A DNA stretch of 64,000 nucleotides, taken from JAJDTT01 sp022827025 (lineage in GTDB: Bacteria > Acidobacteriota > UBA6911 > RPQK01 > JAJDTT01). Within the stretch, counting starts at the first letter, position 1, and every line of letters begins with the position of its first letter. The stretch lies in assembly GCA_965203535.1 (NCBI GenBank), contig OZ241897.1, positions 2,852,001-2,916,000 of the forward strand. The letters are read 5' to 3'. The notes below the pieces were generated by a model. It had not been told where the DNA came from and ran no database searches. It saw nothing but the letters and a program-made list of their open reading frames with translations. Below, one piece after another: positions 8,264 to 15,577 of this stretch. Both the position numbers and the translations under genes were made by a program.

Positions 8264-8272
8264 TGTTACTAT
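8264..8272 (+). promoter_or_regulatory. Extended -10 promoter candidate for parA
   Basis: TGTTACTAT (TGn plus TACTAT) places a start near 8279, giving a leader of about 15 bases with a weak GGAACCGG ribosome binding site before ATG 8294. Confidence 0.4.
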
Positions 8273-8293
8273 GCCGACACCCGGAACCGGAAA

Positions 8294-9094
8294 ATGACAA
8301 GAACCATTGCCATTGCCAACCAGAAAGGTGGTGTCGGCAAGACCACGACTGCGATCAACCTGGCAGCCTCGCTCGCTCTCGCCGAGTGGCGGGTCCTCCT
8401 GGTTGACCTGGACCCCCAGGGAAACGCCACGTCGGGATTGGGAATCGACAAGAACGAAAACGGCCTCTTTGTCTATGACGTCCTCGCGGGCGGCGTGGAC
8501 CCGCTTTCCGCCCTGAGGCGGACCGAGGTGGAGAACCTGCACCTCCTGCCGGCCAATCGATCTCTCGTCGGCGCCACGGTGGAGTTGCTCGAAGCGCATG
8601 ACCGGGAACGGCTGCTCGGCCGCGCTCTGAAGCCGATTCGCGACAAGTACGACTTCGTCCTGATCGACTGCCCACCGTCGCTGGGCATTCTCACCCTGAA
8701 CGGACTGGTGGCTGCCGACACGGTCCTCATTCCGGTCCAGGCCGAATACCTGGCGCTGGAGGGATTGACGGATCTCATGGAGACCATCCGGCTGATCCGG
8801 GAAGGTCCCAACCCGGGTCTGGTGCTGGAGGGGATTCTCCTGACCATGTACGACAAGCGCCTCATCCTCTCCTCCCAGATTCGCGACGATGTCTGCTCCC
8901 ACCTGGGGTCCTGGGTTTTCGACACCTTCATCCCCCGCAACGTGCGGCTGGCCGAATGCGCCAGCTTCGGTCAGCCCATCCATTTGTATGACGCCCGTTG
9001 CAAAGGGGCCGCCAGCTACCAGAGTCTCGCCCGCGAATTGCTCGGACGTTGCAACCTGGGGTTGGCCCCGGTATCGCGTGAGGTGAACGGATGA
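8294..9094 (+). CDS. parA: Chromosome-partitioning ATPase ParA (Soj)
   Basis: Walker-type ATPase that works with ParB and parS in origin segregation. The 266 residues start MTRTIAIANQKGGVGKTTTAINL, with the deviant Walker A motif KGGVGKTT at residues 11-18. VLLVDLDPQGNATSGLG (A') and FVLIDCPPSLGILTLNGL (Walker B) follow. There is no N-terminal DNA-binding extension, as expected for chromosomal ParA. The 8294 start is chosen because the longer frame upstream is not protein-like. It overlaps parB by ATGA. Confidence 0.97.
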   Translation: MTRTIAIANQKGGVGKTTTAINLAASLALAEWRVLLVDLDPQGNATSGLGIDKNENGLFVYDVLAGGVDPLSALRRTEVENLHLLPANRSLVGATVELLEAHDRERLLGRALKPIRDKYDFVLIDCPPSLGILTLNGLVAADTVLIPVQAEYLALEGLTDLMETIRLIREGPNPGLVLEGILLTMYDKRLILSSQIRDDVCSHLGSWVFDTFIPRNVRLAECASFGQPIHLYDARCKGAASYQSLARELLGRCNLGLAPVSREVNG

Positions 9095-9915
9095 AGCGAA
9101 GAGCTCTCGGACGGGGCTTGGGCGCCCTGCTGCCCAGTCCCGAAACCGCCTCCTTTTTCCTTCAGATCGAACTGGACCGGATCCGGCCGAATCCTTTTCA
9201 GCCCAGAATCCGCATGGACAGCGCCCGGCTCCAGGAACTCGCCGATTCGATCACGGAAAACGGCGTCCTCCAACCCATCGTCGTCCGGTCCCGGCCCGAG
9301 GGCTACGAAATCGTTGCCGGCGAACGCCGCTGGAAGGCGGCTCAACAGGCCGGTCTTTCTCGGATTCCCGCCGTCGTTCAGGACCTTTCCGACGAAAGAA
9401 TGGTGGAAGTCGCCGTCGTCGAGAATATCCAGCGCGACGAATTGAGCCCCATCGAGGAAGCGCACGCGTACCACATCCTGATCCAGGACTTTCGACTCAC
9501 CCAGGAGCAGGTGTCTCAACGCGTCGGCCGCAGCCGCGCGGCCGTCGCCAACACTCTTCGGCTGCTGCGGCTTCCCAAAGCCGTGCAGGAATCCCTCTTG
9601 GACGGCAAGATCAGCATGGGGCACGCACGGGCGCTGATTCCCTTGACTCAGGCACAGCAATTGAAGTTGGCCCGCCAAATCGTGTCGGCGGACCTCTCGG
9701 TCCGCCAGGTGGAGCGCCGCGTCCGGGCGCTGCGCCTCGGTCCATCCTCGCGGCCGTCCACCGTTGACCCCAACGTCAAGGCCGCACAGCAGAGGCTGCA
9801 ACGACGTTGGAAGACGAGAGTTCAGATCCGCACCCGGGGCTCAAAGGGCCGAATCGTCTTCCACTTCAATTCCAATGAGGAATTGGATCGACTGTACGAG
9901 AACCTCATGATGTAG
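9091..9915 (+). CDS. parB: Chromosome-partitioning protein ParB (Spo0J), CTPase and parS-binding
   Basis: 274 residues with the N-terminal GRGLGALL ParA-interacting motif, ELDRIRPNPFQPR, and the CTP-binding boxes (VRSRPEGYEIVAGERRWKAAQQAG and the ENIQRDELSPIEEA region). A helix-turn-helix follows (TQEQVSQRVGRSRAAVANTLRLLRLP), then a C-terminal dimerisation region. It overlaps parA by four bases. A perfect parS site lies 0.9 kb upstream. The TAG stop falls within a GTAGGGGC hairpin-type repeat. Confidence 0.97.
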   Translation: MKRRALGRGLGALLPSPETASFFLQIELDRIRPNPFQPRIRMDSARLQELADSITENGVLQPIVVRSRPEGYEIVAGERRWKAAQQAGLSRIPAVVQDLSDERMVEVAVVENIQRDELSPIEEAHAYHILIQDFRLTQEQVSQRVGRSRAAVANTLRLLRLPKAVQESLLDGKISMGHARALIPLTQAQQLKLARQIVSADLSVRQVERRVRALRLGPSSRPSTVDPNVKAAQQRLQRRWKTRVQIRTRGSKGRIVFHFNSNEELDRLYENLMM

Positions 9916-9938
9916 GGGCACCCCTTGTCGCCCCTGCG
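9912..9938 (+). repeat. Degenerate GTAGGGGC hairpin repeat at the parB end
   Basis: GTAGGGGCACCCCTTGTCGC followed by CCCTGCG. It is closely related to the two hairpins inside the 18035-18238 element. The parB stop TAG is bases 2-4 of the repeat. Confidence 0.6.
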
Positions 9939-9999
9939 AACCGGGAGGGCAATCGCTCTACCCTTCGGAGTTCGCGGGACTTTCGCCACGCACTTCCAG

Positions 10000-11427
10000 C
10001 TATTTCCCGATGCAGAACGTGCTGAAAATCTGTCCCAGCAGGTCTTCCACCGTCGTCTCGCCCGTCACCGCGTCCAGCTCGGACAAGGCTCCCCGCAGGT
10101 GATACAAGGGGAATTCTTCGCTCAGACCGTCCCGATAGCCTTTCATTCCCTCGCCGAGCCGCTGCCGCGCGCGCTGCAGACATTCCTTGTGCCGCAGGTC
10201 GGTGATCACGACGCGTTCCCGCTCCCAGTCGCTGTCGGGCGCGATGGCCTCCCGGATGGCCCGCCGGAGGGCGCCCACCCCCTGACCGGTCAAGGCTGAA
10301 ACGTCGGACCTGCTTCGAGCGCCCGACACCAACTCTGAAGGAATTCGAAGCACGGCCTCCAGGTCCACCTTGTTCACCACCAGCAGATAGGGCCTGTCCT
10401 TGAGCTCCTTCCGGATTCTGGCGTCCTCCGCGGAAAAATCCCTGCTGCGATCGACCACGAACAACGTCAAGTCCGACGCCCCGACGTAGTCCAGTGATTT
10501 TCGGACACCGAGCCGCTCCACCGGACTTCGCGCTCTCCGGATTCCTGCCGTATCCACCAACTGCATCGGGATGCCCTCCAGATCCACGGCCTGGTCGATG
10601 GCGTCTCTGGTGGTCCCGGCGACAGGGCTCACGATAGCTCGTTCGGTTCTACATAACGCATTGAAAATACTGGACTTACCTGCATTTGGACGGCCGACGA
10701 TAGTGGCCGTGAATCCATCCCGCAGGACCCGCCCCACGCGAAAGGAGTCTTCCAGATCCCCGATGCGTCCGGCGATCCTCCGCAAGTTCCGAAGCAACCT
10801 GTCCCGGCTGTCGGGTTCCACGGGATCTTCGACGAATTCCAACCCCGTTTCCATGTGTGAGATGACCCGCACCAGGCGCCCCTTCACCGACCGGAGCACC
10901 CGGGACAACTTGCCGTCCAATTGCTCCCGTGCGATGCGCGCCTGGTGCGCGGTCTGGCTTCGGACCAGGTCGCGGACCGCCTCCGCCTGGACCAGGTCCA
11001 TCTTCCCGTTGAGAAACGCCCGTAGCGTAAACTCTCCCGGTTCAGCCAGACGGGCGCCCGCTTCCAGGAGGCCATCCACGATCTGCGCCTCCACCGCGGG
11101 GCTTCCATGGCAGGAAATCTCCACGACGTCCTCCCCGGTGTACGAGGCCGGAGCCGCGAAAAACGTCAACAGGACCCGGTCGATGCGATTCCCGTTGCGG
11201 TCCAGAAAGTCCGTCAATGATGAAAGGCGGGGTTTCCAAAGCCGGCGGTGGGAGGGGGGAAGCCGCTGGTGCACGAGACACCGGCTGGAAGGACCGCTGA
11301 CGCGAATCACCTTGATGGCGCCGCGCCCCGGGGGTGTGGCGACCGCAACTATGGTATCGCTGTACGGGTCGGTGGCGTCAGGGGGTTGCGTGGATGATGA
11401 CGCGCCGATTGGATCCCGTGCCTTCAC
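10000..11427 (-). CDS. mnmE: tRNA modification GTPase MnmE
   Basis: Forms the MnmE-MnmG complex that modifies U34 of tRNA. The 475 residues show the N-terminal formyl-THF-binding domain (DTIVAVATPPGRGAIKVIRVSGP), a helical domain, and an inserted G domain: G1 GRPNAGKSS, G3 DTAG, G4 NKVD. The C-terminal FCIGK carries the catalytic cysteine. The GTG start at 11427 overlaps the end of khpB by 50 bases; no later in-frame start precedes the conserved DTIVA segment, so this overlap appears real. It is last in the rpmH-rnpA-yidD-yidC-khpB-mnmE cluster. Confidence 0.96.
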   Translation of the reverse strand: MKARDPIGASSSTQPPDATDPYSDTIVAVATPPGRGAIKVIRVSGPSSRCLVHQRLPPSHRRLWKPRLSSLTDFLDRNGNRIDRVLLTFFAAPASYTGEDVVEISCHGSPAVEAQIVDGLLEAGARLAEPGEFTLRAFLNGKMDLVQAEAVRDLVRSQTAHQARIAREQLDGKLSRVLRSVKGRLVRVISHMETGLEFVEDPVEPDSRDRLLRNLRRIAGRIGDLEDSFRVGRVLRDGFTATIVGRPNAGKSSIFNALCRTERAIVSPVAGTTRDAIDQAVDLEGIPMQLVDTAGIRRARSPVERLGVRKSLDYVGASDLTLFVVDRSRDFSAEDARIRKELKDRPYLLVVNKVDLEAVLRIPSELVSGARSRSDVSALTGQGVGALRRAIREAIAPDSDWERERVVITDLRHKECLQRARQRLGEGMKGYRDGLSEEFPLYHLRGALSELDAVTGETTVEDLLGQIFSTFCIGK

Positions 11428-11956
11428 TTTCAGTCCGAACTCCGGGCTCGTCGGCCAAGCTCAAATGAATGATTCTCCGCTCGGCCGCCGGCAGAGACTG
11501 GAACACGAACTCCCGGCCAGTGAGCCGCACCTGCTCCGCGGCCGTTCCCGCCAGCAGCCGCAACTCCCCGTCCCGATCCCTGCGGTAACCATTGCAATCG
11601 ACCCAGAAGTTGCAGCCTGTCAAAGATTTACGGTAGTAGATCTGGTTGAGCAGGTGATTCACCGCGTAGAGAAAACGGGCGTTGTTGGCAAGGACCACTT
11701 CACTGTCGTGTCCGCTGAGGCGGAAACTGATCAGGTCGTCATCGAGACTTGATTCGAAGGAGAGTTCCAGGTCCAGCCTCTCCAACAAGTTCTTGAGAAA
11801 CATCTCCGAACTGGCCAGGATCTCGCCATTGTCAATCTTTGGCTGAGCCTTCCACGGCCGTCCCGACCCTCGACGCCCTCGAGGACGGCGCCAGCGCTCC
11901 CGGCGCCGCCCGGACCGGCCTCCGGACGGAGGTCTCCAGGGCCGGGACTCCATCAT
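11378..11956 (-). CDS. khpB: RNA-binding protein KhpB (Jag/EloR-like), KH and R3H domains
   Basis: 192 residues. An Arg/Pro/Gly-rich N-terminus of about 35 residues replaces the usual Jag_N domain. A KH-like domain follows (FLKNLLERLDLELSFE...LTGCNFWVDCNGYRRDRDGELRLLA), then a C-terminal R3H domain (GREFVFQSLPAAERRIIHLSLAD...RRVIIHA). The R3H Arg and His residues that bind single-stranded nucleic acid are present. The ATG at 11956 sits behind AGGAAG. Its place between yidC and mnmE is the classic one. Probable role is RNA-binding control of envelope growth (family knowledge). Confidence 0.88.
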   Translation of the reverse strand: MMESRPWRPPSGGRSGRRRERWRRPRGRRGSGRPWKAQPKIDNGEILASSEMFLKNLLERLDLELSFESSLDDDLISFRLSGHDSEVVLANNARFLYAVNHLLNQIYYRKSLTGCNFWVDCNGYRRDRDGELRLLAGTAAEQVRLTGREFVFQSLPAAERRIIHLSLADEPGVRTESEGTGSNRRVIIHATP

Positions 11957-12020
11957 TTCTTCCTGGTTTTCTTGGGGGAGGACTTACGCTTCGGGGCCAA
12001 CTCAGGCTTCAATCTCTGCA

Positions 12021-13643
12021 TCAAACCTGAAACATCATAGCAAAGAGGTTGCTGAACAGAAAGTAGACCACCAAGCCGCTGGAAAAGTTCAAGAACAAGA
12101 ACGTGAGGACCACCGGCAGCAGCATCATCATGCGCCTCTGCATCGGGTCCCCCGCCGCGGGCGTCATCTTTTGTTGCACAACCATGCTCGCCCCCATGAG
12201 GATAGGGGTGATGTAGTAGGGGTCGTGCCGGGAGAGATCCTGTATCCAGCCCATGAATGGCGCCGCCCGCAATTCGATGGAGGAATCCAGCATGCGGTAG
12301 AAGGCGATAAGGAAGGGCATCTGGATGACCAGCGGCAGACATCCGCCCAAAGGATTCACGCCATGCTTCTTGTACAACCCCATCATTTCGGAATTCATCT
12401 GCTGGCGCCTGGGGTCGGTCCGCTTCATCCGCTTGTACCGGTCCTGGATGGAGCGGACCTTGGGTTGAAGCTCGGCCATCTTCTTCATGGACACGATCTG
12501 CTTGTAGCGCAGGGGGAAGAGAGCCAGGTTGATGAGGAAGGTGAGAATGATGATGGCGACGCCGTAATTGCCCACATAGGCATAGCTCAGCTTCAGGCAA
12601 TAGAGCAGGGGCCTCACCAGGAGGTCGAACCAGCCGTAGTCGACGATGCCGCTCAGAAAAGGGTCTGCAAGAACCAACTCTTCCTGGACCTTGGGCCCCA
12701 GAAACAGGGTGTACCGGGCCGTGCCCCTGAATTCGGCTTCTCCCAGCACCAACGGCGTCTCGTCCGATTCGCCGCCCTCCGCCGCCGGCAAAGGGACCAC
12801 CGACAGGCGCGCCGCGCGGATCTCGCCGGGCGCGATCGCCACGCAGGTGAAATACTTGCTGTCGACAGCCACCCAGCGAGCGGCCGTCTCGATCCGGTGG
12901 GCTCCCTCCGCCAGATCGGAAGCCTCGTACTTTTCCACCGAGCCTCCCGCGTAATAGGCAACGCCGGGCCACCAGAAATCCGTAGAAGTCCCTCCCTCCG
13001 GGTCCGCCGCTCCGAGGCCCGGCCCCAAAAGGACCGAATACGTTGCCGGTCTTCCGCCGAGCTCGACCCGGGTCCGGACCTCCAGCATATGACCCGCCTC
13101 GGGAATGCTGATCTCCTCTTCGACCAGAAGACCCTGGCTCCGGTAGCTGAACGCAATCCGGGCGGGCGCCTGCACCCTGCCGGCAGCCGCTCCGGCAACC
13201 TCGAACGGCGAGGTGGCGAGCTCCAGGTCCAACTCTTCATCGTCCAGACGCAGTTGCATGGATCTGGGAAGAGTCTCGGCGAGGTCCTGGACCAGCAGCT
13301 CCACCGGTTCGCCCGACTCATCCGTGTAACGTTTGAGCTGCACACTTTCCAGCCGGGCGCCGGTGCTGCTCCAGGTCAGAACCATGTCGTCGTTCTCGAC
13401 CTGAATCTTGCGATCCTGCCCCTGGGTCGGACTCAGGGGCTCGCTGCCCGGGGGGCTGTCCTGGGAAACGCTCTCTTGCGGCGGTTCGGGTTCGACCGGC
13501 CGCTCCTCGACTTCCTGCTCCTCAGCCGTTTCGACAGCGACCGGAGGCGGAGACGGCCCCAGCCGCTGGTAAAGAAAGGGAATCAGCAGCAGAACGGCCA
13601 TGGAAAGAAGCATCGCCATGAGGAGACGCTTCTCCATGTCCAT
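12021..13643 (-). CDS. yidC: Membrane protein insertase YidC
   Basis: Inserts and folds inner-membrane proteins with or without SecYEG. About 540 residues in Gram-negative layout: N-terminal transmembrane helix (MAMLLSMAVLLLIPFLYQRL), a Pro/Glu-rich linker, a large periplasmic beta domain, and the conserved core from about residue 345. In the core are YGVAIIILTFLINLALFPLRYKQ, a cytoplasmic hairpin (MAELQPKVRSIQDRYKRM), GCLPLVIQMPFLIAFYRML, and the last two helices. ATG 13643 (MDMEKRLL) is chosen over 13670 because AGGGG lies upstream at suitable spacing. The C-terminus lacks a long basic tail. Confidence 0.96.
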   Translation of the reverse strand: MDMEKRLLMAMLLSMAVLLLIPFLYQRLGPSPPPVAVETAEEQEVEERPVEPEPPQESVSQDSPPGSEPLSPTQGQDRKIQVENDDMVLTWSSTGARLESVQLKRYTDESGEPVELLVQDLAETLPRSMQLRLDDEELDLELATSPFEVAGAAAGRVQAPARIAFSYRSQGLLVEEEISIPEAGHMLEVRTRVELGGRPATYSVLLGPGLGAADPEGGTSTDFWWPGVAYYAGGSVEKYEASDLAEGAHRIETAARWVAVDSKYFTCVAIAPGEIRAARLSVVPLPAAEGGESDETPLVLGEAEFRGTARYTLFLGPKVQEELVLADPFLSGIVDYGWFDLLVRPLLYCLKLSYAYVGNYGVAIIILTFLINLALFPLRYKQIVSMKKMAELQPKVRSIQDRYKRMKRTDPRRQQMNSEMMGLYKKHGVNPLGGCLPLVIQMPFLIAFYRMLDSSIELRAAPFMGWIQDLSRHDPYYITPILMGASMVVQQKMTPAAGDPMQRRMMMLLPVVLTFLFLNFSSGLVVYFLFSNLFAMMFQV

Positions 13644-13713
13644 CTGTTCCGGCCCCTGACCACCCTGCATCGTCTACACCAATCCACGAATCGCGCCGTT
13701 CGCGACCAGACTT

Positions 13714-13923
13714 CTACGGAACCGGGTCGAATCCCCCGGCGTGCCAGGGGTGACAACACGCCACTCGCCTGAGCCCCAGCAGGATCCCCTTGAGCACTCC
13801 CTTTTTCTGAATCGCCTGGCGCATGTACTCCGAACAGGAGGGGTGAAACCGACAGGACGGGGGCAACAGAGGAGACACGAATTTCTGATACAAGCGCAGA
13901 CACCCGACCAGAAACCGCTTCAC
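13714..13923 (-). CDS. yidD: Membrane protein insertion efficiency factor YidD
   Basis: 69-residue member of the YidD (DUF37) family, amphipathic and membrane-associated, aiding YidC-dependent insertion. Signature: LRLYQKFVSPLLPPSCRFHPSCSEYMRQAI with three conserved cysteines, then CHPWHAGGFDPVP. It overlaps the end of rnpA by four bases and precedes yidC, the standard order. Confidence 0.95.
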   Translation of the reverse strand: MKRFLVGCLRLYQKFVSPLLPPSCRFHPSCSEYMRQAIQKKGVLKGILLGLRRVACCHPWHAGGFDPVP

Positions 13924-14279
13924 CGCCTCTGCTTCCTTCTCTTCCAGCGTGAAACCACTCGAAGAAACTCTCCCTGGAGTTCCTGGAACGTTGCTGCCGC
14001 GGCGCGGCGCCGAACGTTGACCACTACATCGGAGCAGGGAAGAATTCCCCGTTTGTTCCTGCGGAAACTTTCCCGCAGGCGCCGCCGGATGCGGTTTCGC
14101 ACCACCGGCCGGCCCACTTTCCGCGACGCGGCGATCCCCAGCCGGCTGAATTGCCGCCCGTTCTCCCGGAAGTAGAGGACGAAGCAGGGCGCGAAGACCC
14201 TGTACCCTTCCCGGTAAACGGCGAGATATTCTTTCCGCGTGTGCAGGCGCTCTTCCCAGGAGAAACCGAACTGTTTCAC
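13920..14279 (-). CDS. rnpA: Ribonuclease P protein component
   Basis: Protein subunit of RNase P, which matures tRNA 5' ends. The 119 residues contain the RNR signature ASRKVGRPVVRNRIRRRLRESFR and a basic C-terminus. It overlaps rpmH by four bases and yidD by four bases, so it is translated as part of the rpmH operon. The catalytic RNA gene was not found in the window. Confidence 0.95.
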   Translation of the reverse strand: MKQFGFSWEERLHTRKEYLAVYREGYRVFAPCFVLYFRENGRQFSRLGIAASRKVGRPVVRNRIRRRLRESFRRNKRGILPCSDVVVNVRRRAAAATFQELQGEFLRVVSRWKRRKQRR

Positions 14280-14416
14280 CCGCTCACCGAAAGCAGCGTC
14301 CGCTTCTTGGCTCGCCTCCGCCTCAGAATCGCCCGGCCCGCCGGCGAAGCCATGCGCGCCCGGAACCCATGATTCTTCTTGCGACGGCGATTATTCGGTT
14401 GAAAGGTTCGCTTCAT
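14276..14416 (-). CDS. rpmH: 50S ribosomal protein L34
   Basis: 46-residue basic protein, MKRTFQPNNRRRKKNHGFRA onwards, ending in RRRRAKKRTLLSVSG; the whole family is conserved. ATG 14416 follows GGAGACGGAG. It is the first gene of the minus-strand rpmH-rnpA-yidD-yidC-khpB-mnmE operon. In many bacteria rpmH is divergent from dnaA with oriC between; here dnaA lies 23 kb away. Confidence 0.97.
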   Translation of the reverse strand: MKRTFQPNNRRRKKNHGFRARMASPAGRAILRRRRAKKRTLLSVSG

Positions 14417-14447
14417 CTCCGTCTCCGCCCGTATTGAAAGGAACCAG

Positions 14448-14476
14448 ATGCTATCAATTCCGGGCTTCCGGTTCAA
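14448..14476 (-). promoter_or_regulatory. Promoter of the rpmH operon
   Basis: Minus strand TTGAAC (14476-14471), 17-base spacer, TAGCAT (14453-14448). The predicted start is near 14441, 25 bases before rpmH. Confidence 0.6.
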
Positions 14477-14493
14477 CTCGCGCCACAGCGCGG

Positions 14494-15363
14494 TTACATG
14501 CCCTTCCTCTCATGCGTCGCATCCCTGGGGTAACAACCCAGCACGTTCAGGAACTCCGTCAATTCACCGAGGTGGCTCAACGCGTTGCGCACCCGCGTCT
14601 CACCGGTGTTCCCGAGAAAGTCGAGGTAAAACAGGTACTCCCAGGGACGCCCGTGGATGGGGCGCGACTCGATCTTGGTGAGGTCGATGTCCCTCAGCGC
14701 GAAGACGCTGAGACATTTGAAGAGCGCCCCTGCGGCATTCTTGAAGCTGAAGACGATGGAGGTCTTGTCCGCGGCTTCGGACACCGAGGATCTGCTCGAG
14801 AGCAGAACGAAACGGGTGAAGTTCTCCTCGCTGTCCTCGATCCGCTCCATCAGCACTTTCGCGCCATAAAACCGTGCGGCGTTCCTGCTGGCGATGGCGG
14901 CATGGTCCCGGAGGCCTCCTTCCACGATCTCCTTGACGCTTCCGGAAGTGTCATAGCCGGTTTCCCGGACCAGGTGCGGATGCCGTTCGAAGAACCGCTC
15001 ACACTGATCCAGCGCCACCGGATGGGAGCGGACCGTTTTCACGTCGTCGAAGCGGCCTCCGGCCAGCACGATCAGGCTGTGCTCTACGGGCAGATTGGTC
15101 TCCTGCCGGATTCTCAGGCCATGGCGGACCAGAAGATCGTAGTTCCGGTGAATCGATCCCGCCAGAGAATTCTCGATGGGAATGACGCAACAGCCACATT
15201 CTCCCCCGGCCGTACGCTGAAAGACTTCGTCAAACGTCCGGCAGCAGAGAAACTCCACCGGCGCCGGGACCATCTGCCTTGCCGCCTGCTCGCTGAACGA
15301 TCCGCGTTCTCCCTGAATGGCGACTCGGGTCGCCTTTCCCTTGTCGTACCGATCCACGTCCAA
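14494..15363 (-). CDS. pheA: Prephenate dehydratase with ACT domain
   Basis: Converts prephenate to phenylpyruvate for phenylalanine synthesis. About 289 residues: a PDT catalytic domain (IQGERGSFSEQAA at the start, the EENFTRFVLL segment with the catalytic Thr-Arg-Phe) and a C-terminal ACT regulatory domain with the Phe-binding ESRP motif (LTKIESRPIHGRPWEYLFYLDF). No chorismate mutase domain. The open frame extends upstream to 15492, but that part is the tRNA-Sec gene. The most likely start is TTG at 15363, six bases after GGAGG (alternative GTG 15357). tyrA is at 28581. Confidence 0.93.
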   Translation of the reverse strand: MDVDRYDKGKATRVAIQGERGSFSEQAARQMVPAPVEFLCCRTFDEVFQRTAGGECGCCVIPIENSLAGSIHRNYDLLVRHGLRIRQETNLPVEHSLIVLAGGRFDDVKTVRSHPVALDQCERFFERHPHLVRETGYDTSGSVKEIVEGGLRDHAAIASRNAARFYGAKVLMERIEDSEENFTRFVLLSSRSSVSEAADKTSIVFSFKNAAGALFKCLSVFALRDIDLTKIESRPIHGRPWEYLFYLDFLGNTGETRVRNALSHLGELTEFLNVLGCYPRDATHERKGM

Positions 15364-15414
15364 CCGGAACCTCCATTTCCGCTCTCGTCCAACCTCCAGG
15401 CCAGCGCCACCCGG

Positions 15415-15510
15415 CGGAGGCACATGGGAATCGAACCCACCGGCCCCGGATCTCGCCGCGGCCCGACTGATTTTGAAGACCAGGCCCGTCACCAGACGAG
15501 AAGTGCCTCC
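15415..15510 (-). tRNA. selC: tRNA-Sec (selenocysteine, anticodon UCA)
   Basis: Read on the minus strand, an 8-base acceptor stem GGAGGCAC/GTGCCTCC encloses a long-stem D arm and an anticodon stem-loop CTGGT-CTTCAAA-ATCAG (anticodon TCA). A large GC-rich variable arm and a GGGTTCGATTCCC T arm follow. About 95 bases plus discriminator G. The 8-base acceptor, UCA anticodon and long variable arm are diagnostic of tRNA-Sec and align with E. coli selC by eye. The genomic 3' end reads GCCG, so CCA is not fully encoded. It shows the organism decodes UGA as selenocysteine; selA, selB and selD are not in the window. Confidence 0.95.
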
Positions 15511-15518
15511 GTGCCGTC

Positions 15519-15527
15519 ATTCTAGCA
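15519..15527 (-). promoter_or_regulatory. Extended -10 promoter of selC
   Basis: Minus strand TGCTAGAAT (TGn plus TAGAAT, 15527-15519) ends 8 bases before the mature tRNA 5' end at 15510. No good -35, as is common with an extended -10. Confidence 0.5.
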
Positions 15528-15577
15528 CTCAAGAGGCTCTTTTCCGGCTGAACGGCGGCTGCTACCATCACGCTGGA

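Noticed and set aside
7911..8297. 128-residue frame, and a 67-residue reverse frame at 7966-8169
   Set aside because: Both are translations of repeat copy B and the parS region; they resemble each other and the moaC extension only because the repeat is shared.
15364..15492. N-terminal extension of pheA
   Set aside because: It overlaps the tRNA-Sec gene and has no dehydratase-like sequence.
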